Shown here piece by piece: positions 33,092 through 40,505 of a stretch of 40,553 nt of DNA. The position numbers and the translations under genes are program-made. Below the pieces are notes generated by a model. That model saw only the letters and a list, made by a program, of their open reading frames with translations, was not told the origin of the DNA and ran no database searches. The DNA comes from Pseudoprimorskyibacter insulae. GTDB taxonomy: Bacteria; Pseudomonadota; Alphaproteobacteria; Rhodobacterales; Rhodobacteraceae. How positions within the stretch are numbered: the first letter of the stretch is position 1; every line of letters begins with the position of its first letter. The stretch is taken from contig NZ_OMOJ01000017.1 in NCBI RefSeq assembly GCF_900302505.1, positions 1-40,553 on the forward strand, in the 5' to 3' direction.

Positions 33092-33865
33092 CTATGCCGC
33101 GTCCGCATATTCCGGCTGAGTTTTGGCGCCGGTGATATAGGCGACAACATCCTGACCGTCCGTGTCTTCCTTGCGAAGGTTGGCGCAGATTCGACCGCGT
33201 CGGAACACGACAATCCGGTCCACCAGATCGAACACCTGCCGCATGTTGTGGCTGATCAGGATCAGCGGCTCGCCCTGCTCTTTCAGCGTGCGGATGATGT
33301 TTTCAACCTGCGCCGTTTCCTGCACGCCAAGCGCCGCCGTGGGTTCATCCATGATGGTCAGCTTGGAATGGAACGTCGCGGTTCGGGCGATGGCCACGCA
33401 CTGGCGCTGACCGCCCGACATGTTCTGGATCGTATTGCGGATGTTGGGAATTTTCACGCCCGTCTTGGTCAACGCGGCCAAAGTGTCATTGCGCATCGAT
33501 TTGTAATCAAGAATGCGGAACGGGCCGAGCCAATCGAACTTGGTCTTTTCGCGGCCAAGGAACAGGTTGTCCGGCACGTCCAGCGCATCGGCCAAAGCCA
33601 GCGTTTGGAACACGGTTTCGATCCCGGCTTCCCGCGCATCGAGCGGCCCGGCGAAGTTGACGGGTTTGCCGTCAAAGATCACCTCGCCGCGGGTGCGCTG
33701 TTCAACGCCTGTGATCTGGCGCACGAAGGTGGATTTTCCCGCCCCGTTGTCGCCCATGATGGCCACATGTTCGCCCTTGCGCAGGGTGAAATTGGCCCCT
33801 TCCAGCGCGTGCACACCGCCATAGTGTTTGGTCAGGTCGCGCGTTTCGAGAATGATATCGCTCAT
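33092..33865 (-). CDS. Inositol-type sugar ABC transporter ATPase (single domain)
   Basis: A 257-residue ATP-binding subunit of a carbohydrate-uptake-2-type ABC importer. Walker A is GDNGAGKST (38-46), the signature MSGGQ (149-153), Walker B LTIMDEP (169-175), H-loop in ILISHNM. Only one nucleotide-binding domain is present, unlike the doubled RbsA/MglA/IatA proteins, so it presumably works as a homodimer. ATG at 33865 was chosen for the start; a longer reading to 33910 would run into the permease gene. It lies 11 nt after the permease stop. Myo-inositol as the substrate follows from the surrounding iol genes. Confidence 0.93.
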   Translation of the reverse strand: MSDIILETRDLTKHYGGVHALEGANFTLRKGEHVAIMGDNGAGKSTFVRQITGVEQRTRGEVIFDGKPVNFAGPLDAREAGIETVFQTLALADALDVPDNLFLGREKTKFDWLGPFRILDYKSMRNDTLAALTKTGVKIPNIRNTIQNMSGGQRQCVAIARTATFHSKLTIMDEPTAALGVQETAQVENIIRTLKEQGEPLILISHNMRQVFDLVDRIVVFRRGRICANLRKEDTDGQDVVAYITGAKTQPEYADAA

Positions 33866-33876
33866 GTCCTGTCTCC

Positions 33877-34950
33877 TTACATGCGGGCTGCGGAACGGCG
33901 CTGGCGCCATTGGTCAAGCACAACGGCCCCGACGATAATCACGCCTTTGACCATTTCTTGGTAATAGGCATCGAGCCGAAGGAACGTGAACCCCGAGATG
34001 ATGACGCCAAAGATCAGCGCACCCAGCACCGTGCCAACGATCGACCCGCGCCCACCGGACAGCGACACGCCCCCGATCACGGTCATGGCGATGGCGTCCA
34101 GTTCGTACATCACGCCCATACCCGCCTGCGCCGTCAGGTTCTTGGAGCTAAGAACGACCGCTGCAAAGGCCGCCAGAATGCCCGCGATGGTGTAAACCAA
34201 CACCTTGTGACGATCGACCGAAATGCCCGACATCCGCGCCGCGTCTTCGTTTGAACCGATGGCATAGGTGTGTTTGCCGTAGATGGTGAATTTCAGGATA
34301 AAGTGGAACAGGATCGCCAGCAGAACGAACCAGATCACCGGCTTCATACCTGCACCGATGGCGGCATAGCTATCGGTCGGGAAGGAAATCGGCTGGCCTT
34401 TGGACCACCACTTGGCCGCACCACGCGCCGCGACCATCATGCCAAGCGTCGCGATAAAGGGCGGAATACGGGTATAGGCGATCAACAAACCGTTCACCAA
34501 CCCGGCGGCAAGCCCGCACAAGATGGCAACGACGATCGGAACGATCACCGGCAGATCCATGAAGGCCGGACCGAACAAAGCCTTGGGGTTGGGATAGCCA
34601 TTCACTTCGGCCACTTGGGCAAAACTCATGGCGACCATGGCGGTCACACCCACGATAGACCCCGGACTTAGGTCAATACCGCCCAGGATGATCACTTGGG
34701 TCGAACCGATCGCGATGATCCCGATAATGGCGACTTGCAGAATGATGATGCGCAGGCGCTGTTCGTTGAAAATGCTGTCAAAACGGCCATTGCTATCAAA
34801 CAGAAAGCTTTGCCCCATCAGCGCAAAGCCAAGCCCTTCAAAAATCAGTACAATCAGAACCAGTGCGCCGAAAACGTTGATTTCGTTCGGCCAGGCCCGT
34901 TTCGATTTGTCGAACGTCAGCCCCCCTGTTCCGTGGGTGGTGTCCGCCAT
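33877..34950 (-). CDS. Inositol-type sugar ABC transporter permease
   Basis: A 357-residue inner-membrane protein of the RbsC/BPD_transp_2 family with about ten hydrophobic helices. The family's GGIDLSPGSIVG block (residues about 90-101), GLAAGLVNGLLIAYTRIPPFIATLGM (about 145-170) and ALSGGRGS-like segment (VSLSGGRGS, about 299-307) are clear. It partners with the ATPase just downstream and the binding protein upstream. ATG at 34950 lies 96 nt after the binding-protein gene, with a strong hairpin in between. Confidence 0.94.
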   Translation of the reverse strand: MADTTHGTGGLTFDKSKRAWPNEINVFGALVLIVLIFEGLGFALMGQSFLFDSNGRFDSIFNEQRLRIIILQVAIIGIIAIGSTQVIILGGIDLSPGSIVGVTAMVAMSFAQVAEVNGYPNPKALFGPAFMDLPVIVPIVVAILCGLAAGLVNGLLIAYTRIPPFIATLGMMVAARGAAKWWSKGQPISFPTDSYAAIGAGMKPVIWFVLLAILFHFILKFTIYGKHTYAIGSNEDAARMSGISVDRHKVLVYTIAGILAAFAAVVLSSKNLTAQAGMGVMYELDAIAMTVIGGVSLSGGRGSIVGTVLGALIFGVIISGFTFLRLDAYYQEMVKGVIIVGAVVLDQWRQRRSAARM

Positions 34951-34996
34951 GTCTTTGTCCCCTCAATCATGGTGCCGTCGCGTTTCAACGGCGCGA

Positions 34997-35022
34997 AGAG
35001 CGGCGCTAGGGCGCGCCGCTCT
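34997..35022 (-). repeat. Intercistronic hairpin between binding-protein and permease genes
   Basis: A perfect 10-bp stem (AGAGCGGCGC with its complement) and 6-nt loop in the 96-nt gap. No T-tract follows. Hairpins in this position often shield upstream binding-protein mRNA from 3' decay, giving more binding protein than membrane subunits; this is the likely role. Confidence 0.6.
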
Positions 35023-35046
35023 GGTGTCTTCAGGCCAAGGCCTGTC

Positions 35047-35991
35047 TTAGTTCTTCGAGAAATAGTCGCCCAGGTTCGCCGGGGTCACCAGTTCGAACGG
35101 GATGTAGACCTTCTGATCCACGTCTTCGCCACGTGCCAGCTTCAGCGCCGCGTTCAGCGCGCCCGAGCCCTGACCGGCCGCGTTTTGGAAGACAGTGACA
35201 TCCAGATCGCCGCCCGCCATTGCGGCCAGCGCGTCCTGGGTTGCGTCAACGCCGCCCACCTGCACCGACGCCATGTCGATGCCTGCGGCCTTCATTGCCT
35301 GAATGGCACCGATTGCCATTTCGTCGTTGTTGGCGATCACGGCATCAAACGGCTCGCCTGCCGACAGCCAGTTGGTCATCAAGTCCTGCGCTTCGTCGCG
35401 CGACCAGTTGGCGGTCTGCTCGTCCACGATGGTGATGAAGTTACACATATCGGTGCCCAGAATGTCGTGCACGTCCTTGGTCCGCTGAACGGCCGCCTGG
35501 TTCGACAGCTCGCCCATCATGACATAGGCGCGTGCGCCGCCGCCCTTGCCCGCTGCACGCAGGTTCTTACAGATCTCAAAGGTTTCCAGCGTGCCGGACT
35601 CGATTTCGTTCGACGCCACAAAGGCTTGGTTGTCGGGCAGCGTGTCAACGTTGATCGGCTGACGGTTCACATAGACCAGCGGCACGCCAGCCGCTTCTGC
35701 AGCAGCGGTCATCGCCTGCGTGGCCGAGGTGTCGACCGGGTTGACGATGATGGCATCAACACCAGACGCGATGAAGTTGTTGATCTGGTCCAACTGCTTG
35801 GCCACGTCGTTCTGTGCATCTTCGATCTGCACATCAACGTCGCTCATGTCGTCGGCGAAATTCTGGATGCCGTTGCGCAGAACGGTCAGGAAGTTGTCGT
35901 CAAACAGCGCCATCGAAACGCCGATATTTTCGGCCATTGCGGTGGTGCCCATCAAGGTTGCCAAGCTGGCGGCGATCAGAGTCTTTTTCAT
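35047..35991 (-). CDS. Periplasmic inositol/sugar-binding protein
   Basis: A 314-residue periplasmic-binding-protein-1-type receptor with a Sec signal peptide (MKKTLIAASLATLMGTTAMA, cleavage after Ala20). The mature part has the two-lobe sugar-binding pattern: ALFDDNFLTVLRNG, INNFIASGVDAIIVNPVDT, PLVYVNR, the ANNDEMAIGAIQAMK hinge segment and GGVDATQDAL. It resembles the inositol-binding protein (IbpA type) of Caulobacter and other alphaproteobacteria by context; substrate is inferred. The ATG at 35991 has GGGGATCC as an upstream sequence; the in-frame extension to 36066 lacks sense as a leader. Confidence 0.92.
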   Translation of the reverse strand: MKKTLIAASLATLMGTTAMAENIGVSMALFDDNFLTVLRNGIQNFADDMSDVDVQIEDAQNDVAKQLDQINNFIASGVDAIIVNPVDTSATQAMTAAAEAAGVPLVYVNRQPINVDTLPDNQAFVASNEIESGTLETFEICKNLRAAGKGGGARAYVMMGELSNQAAVQRTKDVHDILGTDMCNFITIVDEQTANWSRDEAQDLMTNWLSAGEPFDAVIANNDEMAIGAIQAMKAAGIDMASVQVGGVDATQDALAAMAGGDLDVTVFQNAAGQGSGALNAALKLARGEDVDQKVYIPFELVTPANLGDYFSKN

Positions 35992-36040
35992 AGGGGATCC
36001 TCCCAATTGCGGCGTCCGGCGCGCCATGTCCTCCACCGGA

Positions 36041-36056
36041 GCCCCGATGACGGGGC
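36041..36056. repeat. Short hairpin between iolI-like gene and binding-protein gene
   Basis: GCCCCG and CGGGGC with a 4-nt loop in the 78-nt gap downstream of the iolI-like stop. No T-tract follows; a processing or stabilising hairpin is the most that can be said. Confidence 0.35.
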
Positions 36057-36069
36057 CTTCTTGCATCGG

Positions 36070-36885
36070 TCAGGCGGCTGGCGCCGCAATCTGCGATGCA
36101 ATGAATTCAAATGACTTTTGAATTTCGGATTTCGGGTCGCTCATCGCGTGGGTCAGCGGAGAGAAACACTCGTAAGACACCGGGCCGTCATAGCCTGCGG
36201 CCAGCAACGCGGCGATCTGATCGGTGTTGCCCAAGCGGTCGTGTTCATCGACCAGAACGCGGTGTTCGTCCTCCATCTGGTCAACGCGGAGCGCCGGATC
36301 GACAACGCCCGAGATATGGATGATCCCGGTGTATTCGGGGAACAGCGGGCCGCCGCCGGCCAACGTGTGGTGAAACGTGTCATGGACCAATTTGAATTGA
36401 CCACGGGCGTCCAGTTCTTCAATCATCTCGACCAGATCTTCTTTGGATCGCAGCGAAGAACGTTCGAACCCCAAGGGTTCAACCAGCGCCACAAGGCCAG
36501 CATCGGCCAGCATCGGCTTGATCGCCGTCAGCGCATTGCGCAGGTTTGCCGTGCGTTCGGCTTTGGCGGTGGCCGTGCCGTCATTGCGCGGGATCAGGCT
36601 AATGGTTTCTGCACCGCAGGCCTTGGCGGTGGCGATCAGGTCGCGAACCTCTTGCGCGACATCCGTCGTATAGCTGTTGAACGGGTAAACCTGGCTTAGA
36701 CCCACCAGCCGCAGACCTTTGTCACGCGCGATAGCCCCGGCATCCGAGGCGGGCATTTCATCAAACAGCGGGCGCGCAATATCGTTGCGCACCTCGACGC
36801 CAACGCAATCAAGCGCAGCGGCCAGATCAAGGAAGTCCGAATAACCCAAGTTGGGGGTGGTCATATGGTTCAAAGCGCGCTTCAT
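36070..36885 (-). CDS. iolI: 2-keto-myo-inositol isomerase-like TIM-barrel protein (IolI type)
   Basis: A 271-residue xylose-isomerase-like barrel. Metal-ligand positions fit IolI/IolE-type enzymes: E136 (LVEPLG), D169 (LVHDTFHH), H190 (IIHISG) and E239 (SYECFSP). IolI isomerises 2-keto-myo-inositol to 1-keto-D-chiro-inositol, allowing D-chiro-inositol use; IolH-type proteins are an alternative. ATG at 36885 has GAGGGAACC upstream; the extension to 36933 was rejected. It is the first gene after the shared operator region, so it heads the transporter operon. Confidence 0.8.
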   Translation of the reverse strand: MKRALNHMTTPNLGYSDFLDLAAALDCVGVEVRNDIARPLFDEMPASDAGAIARDKGLRLVGLSQVYPFNSYTTDVAQEVRDLIATAKACGAETISLIPRNDGTATAKAERTANLRNALTAIKPMLADAGLVALVEPLGFERSSLRSKEDLVEMIEELDARGQFKLVHDTFHHTLAGGGPLFPEYTGIIHISGVVDPALRVDQMEDEHRVLVDEHDRLGNTDQIAALLAAGYDGPVSYECFSPLTHAMSDPKSEIQKSFEFIASQIAAPAA

Positions 36886-36977
36886 GGTTCCCTCGGTCAG
36901 CGTCGTCACCTGCGACGTTCTGACCGGGACCATCGGGCAAATGAGACGTTTCCGTCAATCGGACCATAGAGCCTTTG

Positions 36978-36991
36978 CATCATTCATGATG
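36978..36991. promoter_or_regulatory. Operator element 1 (copy in iol/transport promoter)
   Basis: CATCAT and ATGATG arms around a 2-nt centre, a perfect palindrome about 93 bp upstream of the iolI-like start. Its exact reverse complement occurs at 38081-38094 upstream of the LacI gene. The match across two promoters of adjacent iol genes supports binding by the LacI protein encoded between them. Confidence 0.75.
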
Positions 36992-37009
36992 TTTTTTTGC
37001 GCATGCAGA

Positions 37010-37027
37010 ATGATGTTTTTACGTCAT
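37010..37027. promoter_or_regulatory. Operator element 2 (copy in iol/transport promoter)
   Basis: Half-sites ATGATGT and ACGTCAT around TTTT. Its reverse complement matches 38069-38086 at 17 of 18 positions. It overlaps the LacI stop codon and lies 18 bp from element 1. The half-site consensus across all copies is ATGAYGT. Confidence 0.7.
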
Positions 37028-38058
37028 TAAACCATTTCCGGCAGCATAATATGCGGCACAAGGAAATGCTGTCCTGATATCCCATCCTCGCCCACGCGAT
37101 GCGCCTCAATCATAAGTTCGATCAGATCGCGGCACAATTCATCCAGCGGCGTCTGGATGACCATGGCGCAATACCCTTCGGACAAAGCGGCGCGACTGTC
37201 CGCCGTCAACTCATTGACCACAAGCGCAATTTTTCCGGGCGAACGGGCCTCTCTCAGGGCGGCAATCGTGCCCTCCATCCCCCCGCCCGCAAGGTAGATG
37301 CCGCGCAAATCCGGGTGACGGTTCAACAGATCCAGCGTCGCCTCATAGGACACCCGGCGCGTCTCAAGGTTGACCAGCGTGTCCAAGACCGTGAATTCCG
37401 GAGCATGTTCGCGCATATAGGACCGAAATCCGACCTCGCGCAGATCATGACCATGCCAGCGATTTCCGCCGACGAAAATCGCTACTTTTCCGGGACGATT
37501 CGTGGCCTTGGTAATCATAGACGCCGCCGTTCGCCCAACTTTCATGTTGTTCAGACCCAGATAGTTCCGCCGAATGCCCTGCGCGAAATCGTTCAGCAAT
37601 GAAAAGGTTGGCACGCCCGCGCCTTTAAGATCCTGCACCACCTGGTTGAGCATTTGATGGTTGACGGCCACACAGGCGATGGCATCCACTCGCGCGCCCA
37701 CTTCGCGCATCAGATGGGCAAAATCGTCGGGCGATTGCGAGGTCGCAAAACGGATCAAGACCTTGCCCCGAATGTCATTGCGATCCCGAACCGCGCGCTC
37801 AATCGCGCGGGCGAAGTTCTGGTAGAATTCCTGCTTTTCCTTCAGCAACACGAACCCAAGGCGCAATTCTGGCACCATCGAGTCAAGCCGGTGATTGAAA
37901 AGCCCCCGCGCGTGGTAGCCCACCCGGTGCGCAGCTTCGGCGATGCGCTTTAGTGTGTCCTCACGCACTGTACCACGCCCGTTCAGCGCACGATCAACCG
38001 TAGCAACGCTGACACCGGCCTCTTGGGCCACATCTTTGACTGTGGGACGACGCGACAT
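37027..38058 (-). CDS. LacI-family regulator of the inositol locus
   Basis: A 343-residue LacI/GalR-family repressor. The N-terminal helix-turn-helix reads TVKDVAQEAGVSVATVDRALNG (about 6-27), with recognition residues Val-Ala...Arg; a hinge region follows at about 50, then a periplasmic-binding-protein-type effector domain (about 62-335). It is very similar to the other LacI protein of the window (identical blocks such as VGGNRWHGH and VNELTADSR). ATG at 38058 was preferred over 38070, since GAGGTG precedes it. The operators in front of it and of the transporter operon imply autoregulation and control of inositol genes. The effector, perhaps an inositol degradation intermediate, is not known. 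Confidence 0.92.
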   Translation of the reverse strand: MSRRPTVKDVAQEAGVSVATVDRALNGRGTVREDTLKRIAEAAHRVGYHARGLFNHRLDSMVPELRLGFVLLKEKQEFYQNFARAIERAVRDRNDIRGKVLIRFATSQSPDDFAHLMREVGARVDAIACVAVNHQMLNQVVQDLKGAGVPTFSLLNDFAQGIRRNYLGLNNMKVGRTAASMITKATNRPGKVAIFVGGNRWHGHDLREVGFRSYMREHAPEFTVLDTLVNLETRRVSYEATLDLLNRHPDLRGIYLAGGGMEGTIAALREARSPGKIALVVNELTADSRAALSEGYCAMVIQTPLDELCRDLIELMIEAHRVGEDGISGQHFLVPHIMLPEMV

Positions 38059-38068
38059 GCTGCACCTC

Positions 38069-38095
38069 ATGACGTAAACACATCATGAATGATGG
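38069..38095. promoter_or_regulatory. Overlapping operator elements 1 and 2 upstream of the LacI gene
   Basis: Three ATGAYGT-like half-sites in a row: ATGACGT (38069-38075), ACATCAT (38080-38086) and ATGATG (38089-38094). The first two form element 2, the last two form element 1, sharing the middle half-site. The cluster ends 11 bp before the chosen start codon at 38058, a position that suits autorepression. Confidence 0.7.
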
Positions 38096-38124
38096 ACTAC
38101 ATATCTCATGCCATCAAGCCAAAG

Positions 38125-38155
38125 AAAAACCCCCGCCGGTTTTACGCGGCAGGGG
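38125..38155 (-). terminator. Intrinsic terminator after the MocD-like gene
   Basis: On the minus strand a 9-bp GC-rich stem (one G-T pair) with 8-nt loop is followed by five T (positions 38129-38125). It begins 5 nt after the stop codon of the MocD-like gene and separates it from the LacI gene. Confidence 0.85.
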
Positions 38156-38160
38156 TGGCT

Positions 38161-39237
38161 TTATTCGGCGGCCCCCAAAGCGGCGGCATGCAGATCTTCG
38201 CGATAGGGCCTTGCCCCGTCAGGAAGGGTCCGGCGAATGTAGTACTCGGGGTTCGACCTTTGCCGAACCAAGGCGGGCCACATTTCGCGGAAGGCCGCAA
38301 AGATAGACGGGCAGGGTGCGGGCAAATCATGTTTGATCTTGGCATGAAGCTCGGGCAGGCGGTGATAGGGCACCATGGGGAACATGTGATGTTCGACATG
38401 GTAATTCATGTTCCAATACACGAAACGGCTGATCGGATTCATATAGACAGTCCGGCTGTTCAAACGATGATCGATGACGTTCTCGGCCAGCCCCCCGTGC
38501 TGCAACAGACCAGTCATCACGTGGTGCCACGCACCGTAAAGGCGTGGAAGACCGATGACCATCAATGGCAAGATCGATTGCCAATAGACCGTCGATATCA
38601 AGACAGCGCTATATACCAGTGTCCAGACACGGGCCACACGGATGACCTTGTGCTGCTCTTGCTCGGGGATGAATGATGCTTCCTCAGGGTGAAGGCTGCC
38701 CAGTGCATTGTAAACCATCCGCTGCCAACCGGCCCAGGCATCGAAAATTCCGAAGAAATTCGCGATGAGCTTCGCAAAATCCGTTGGCCGCGTGACGGCG
38801 ATCTCGGGATCTCGGCCTACAATGATCGTGTCGGTGTGATGACGTGCATGGCTCCAACGCCATGTGACTGGGTTGCGCACCATACAAAAGCTGGCAACCT
38901 GATAAACCGCATCATTCATCCACCGTGTCTTAAACGCCGTACCATGCGAACACTCATGCCAGCGACTGTCCATCGCCGAGCCATAGAGCACCCCATAGGC
39001 CAGCCAGAATGGCGCAGACCACCAGCTTGGCCACAGGGCAATGCCCAGCCCGGCAAAGGCAATCATGCACGCAAACAAAAGAACCGTGTCCCGGATTGCC
39101 TGCCCATTTTCACGCTCCATCAGCGCTTTCATTTCCTTACGGGGGATATCAGTATGATACCACTCCGCCGTTGCAAGCCCGGTGTCCACGGCCCTTTGGC
39201 CATCCTGCCCCAACATTGAATAATCACGCTCAGTCAT
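38161..39237 (-). CDS. MocD-like di-iron fatty-acid-desaturase-family oxygenase
   Basis: A 358-residue membrane-associated di-iron enzyme with all three His boxes of the desaturase/hydroxylase superfamily: HECSH (94-98), HARHH (130-134) and HVEHH (280-284), plus H247 in LLQHGGLAEN. Hydrophobic segments at about 50-90 and 205-230 fit a bitopic to four-helix membrane anchor. The DHRLNSRTVYMNP block and NMNYHVEHHMFPMVPYH end resemble MocD, the rhizopine (3-O-methyl-scyllo-inosamine) oxygenase of rhizobia, more than lipid desaturases, as far as I can judge from memory. GAGGAGGG precedes the ATG at 39237; the extension to 39321 was rejected. The MocE-type ferredoxin that would feed it electrons is not in the window. 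Confidence 0.8.
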   Translation of the reverse strand: MTERDYSMLGQDGQRAVDTGLATAEWYHTDIPRKEMKALMERENGQAIRDTVLLFACMIAFAGLGIALWPSWWSAPFWLAYGVLYGSAMDSRWHECSHGTAFKTRWMNDAVYQVASFCMVRNPVTWRWSHARHHTDTIIVGRDPEIAVTRPTDFAKLIANFFGIFDAWAGWQRMVYNALGSLHPEEASFIPEQEQHKVIRVARVWTLVYSAVLISTVYWQSILPLMVIGLPRLYGAWHHVMTGLLQHGGLAENVIDHRLNSRTVYMNPISRFVYWNMNYHVEHHMFPMVPYHRLPELHAKIKHDLPAPCPSIFAAFREMWPALVRQRSNPEYYIRRTLPDGARPYREDLHAAALGAAE

Positions 39238-39314
39238 CTGGCCCTCCTCTGGCTGGCGATTTCGACGACTGTAGTCCCATTCCGCATAGCCGCGAAGATT
39301 GGGGCTAGCAAAAC

Positions 39315-39360
39315 CCATCAATATCCATCAATCTTGGCCGTCGAAATGAAAGATTTTCAT
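39315..39360. promoter_or_regulatory. Repeats in the divergent promoter between the MocD-like and second LacI genes
   Basis: Two direct CCATCAAT copies 10 bp apart (39315-39322, 39325-39332), one helical turn, and an inverted repeat ATGAAA/TTTCAT around 3 nt (39346-39360). All lie in the 130-bp region between the two start codons. They contain CATCA, the core of the operator half-site used at the inositol promoters, but are not exact copies. A regulator site for one of the two LacI proteins is plausible. Confidence 0.4.
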
Positions 39361-39367
39361 CAGTCAC

Positions 39368-40393
39368 ATGACAAGGCGCCCGACGATACAAGATCTGGCC
39401 AAGGCCGCCGGGCTGGGTGTTGCCACCGTTGACCGGGTGTTGAATGGCCGCCCGAATGTCAGCGACCGGTCCATCCGCGAAGTGTCCGAGGCCGCGGCAA
39501 GGATCGGCTTTATATCCCCTCGGCTAGAGCCTCAGGCGCAACGTGCGGCCCGTCGCGTGGTGCGTTTTGGTTTTGTTTTGCATAAGCGCGGACAAGAGTT
39601 TTATCAGAATTTCGCGTCCGAGCTGGAACGCGCCGTCGCGGCACGCACCGATATCCGGGGCGAGGTCACGTTTCGCTTCGCCTCGTCACAAGCGCCGGGT
39701 GACTTTGTTCGGGAATTGATCGAAGTGGCCGAGGTATCAGACGTTATCGCGTCTTCGGCTTTGAACCACGGCCAGATCGATGCCGAGGTCAAACGCATTT
39801 CGGATCGCGGCATCCCGGTTTACGCTTTGTTAAACGATTTCGCACAAGGTTCCCGTCACGGCTATTTCGGCCTGAACAATATCAAGGTCGGGCGTATTGC
39901 CGCTTGGCTAATCGCCACACAGACAGCTGGTAAGGGCAAGGCTGCGGTCTTTGTCGGCGGCAATCGCTGGCACGGCCATGTGCTGCGGGAAACCGGGTTT
40001 CACGCCTATATGCGCGAATTTGCACCGGATATGGCGCTGCTCAATACAATGGTGAATCTTGAAACACGTCAATTGACCTATGCCGCCACGCATGAACTTT
40101 TGGAACGGCACCCAGACCTGACTGGCCTTTATGTGGCTGGCGGGGGAATGGAAGGCGCGATCGCAGCAGTCCGCGAGGCGCGCGCCCCCGGTGCCGTCGC
40201 TCTGGTGGTGAATGAATTGACTGCCGATAGCCGCCTTGGCCTAGGCGACAGGGTTGTCTCGCTGTGTATCGCCACTCCGCTGGAGCGTTTGTGCAGAGAG
40301 TTGATCGACAGAATGATTGCTGAACCGCTTACGCAGGGGGCGACAGGTCAGCGATTCTTCGAACCGGATCTGGTTTCACCAGAGTCGGTCTGA
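39368..40393 (+). CDS. Second LacI-family regulator, paralogue of the inositol-locus LacI
   Basis: A 341-residue LacI-family repressor, divergent from the MocD-like gene and roughly half identical to the LacI protein at 37027-38058 by eye. The recognition helix reads GLGVATVDRVLNG, with the same residues at the three specificity positions (Val17, Ala18, Arg22 in LacI numbering). Shared effector-domain blocks include LLNDFAQG, the VGGNRWHGH loop, MVNLETR and VVNELTADSR. ATG at 39368 follows a T-rich region with weak ribosome-binding sequence (CATCAGTCAC). It likely controls the MocD-like gene and may compete for the same operators as its paralogue. A terminator follows 37 nt after the stop. 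Confidence 0.9.
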   Translation: MTRRPTIQDLAKAAGLGVATVDRVLNGRPNVSDRSIREVSEAAARIGFISPRLEPQAQRAARRVVRFGFVLHKRGQEFYQNFASELERAVAARTDIRGEVTFRFASSQAPGDFVRELIEVAEVSDVIASSALNHGQIDAEVKRISDRGIPVYALLNDFAQGSRHGYFGLNNIKVGRIAAWLIATQTAGKGKAAVFVGGNRWHGHVLRETGFHAYMREFAPDMALLNTMVNLETRQLTYAATHELLERHPDLTGLYVAGGGMEGAIAAVREARAPGAVALVVNELTADSRLGLGDRVVSLCIATPLERLCRELIDRMIAEPLTQGATGQRFFEPDLVSPESV

Positions 40394-40429
40394 GCTAGGT
40401 GTTTTCCGGAATGCTGACCCAAACGCAAA

Positions 40430-40457
40430 CAGCCCGCGTCATTTCTGACGCGGGCTG
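40430..40457. terminator. Bidirectional terminator between LacI and rRNA operon
   Basis: A perfect 12-bp stem (CAGCCCGCGTCA with its complement) and a 4-nt loop. On the plus strand it is followed by ATTTGTTTGTTTTT, ending the second LacI gene; on the minus strand TTTGCGTTT follows, ending the rRNA operon. Confidence 0.88.
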
Positions 40458-40505
40458 ATTTGTTTGTTTTTGTGATCGTTTTAGAATTATTATTGGTCTT
40501 TACTA

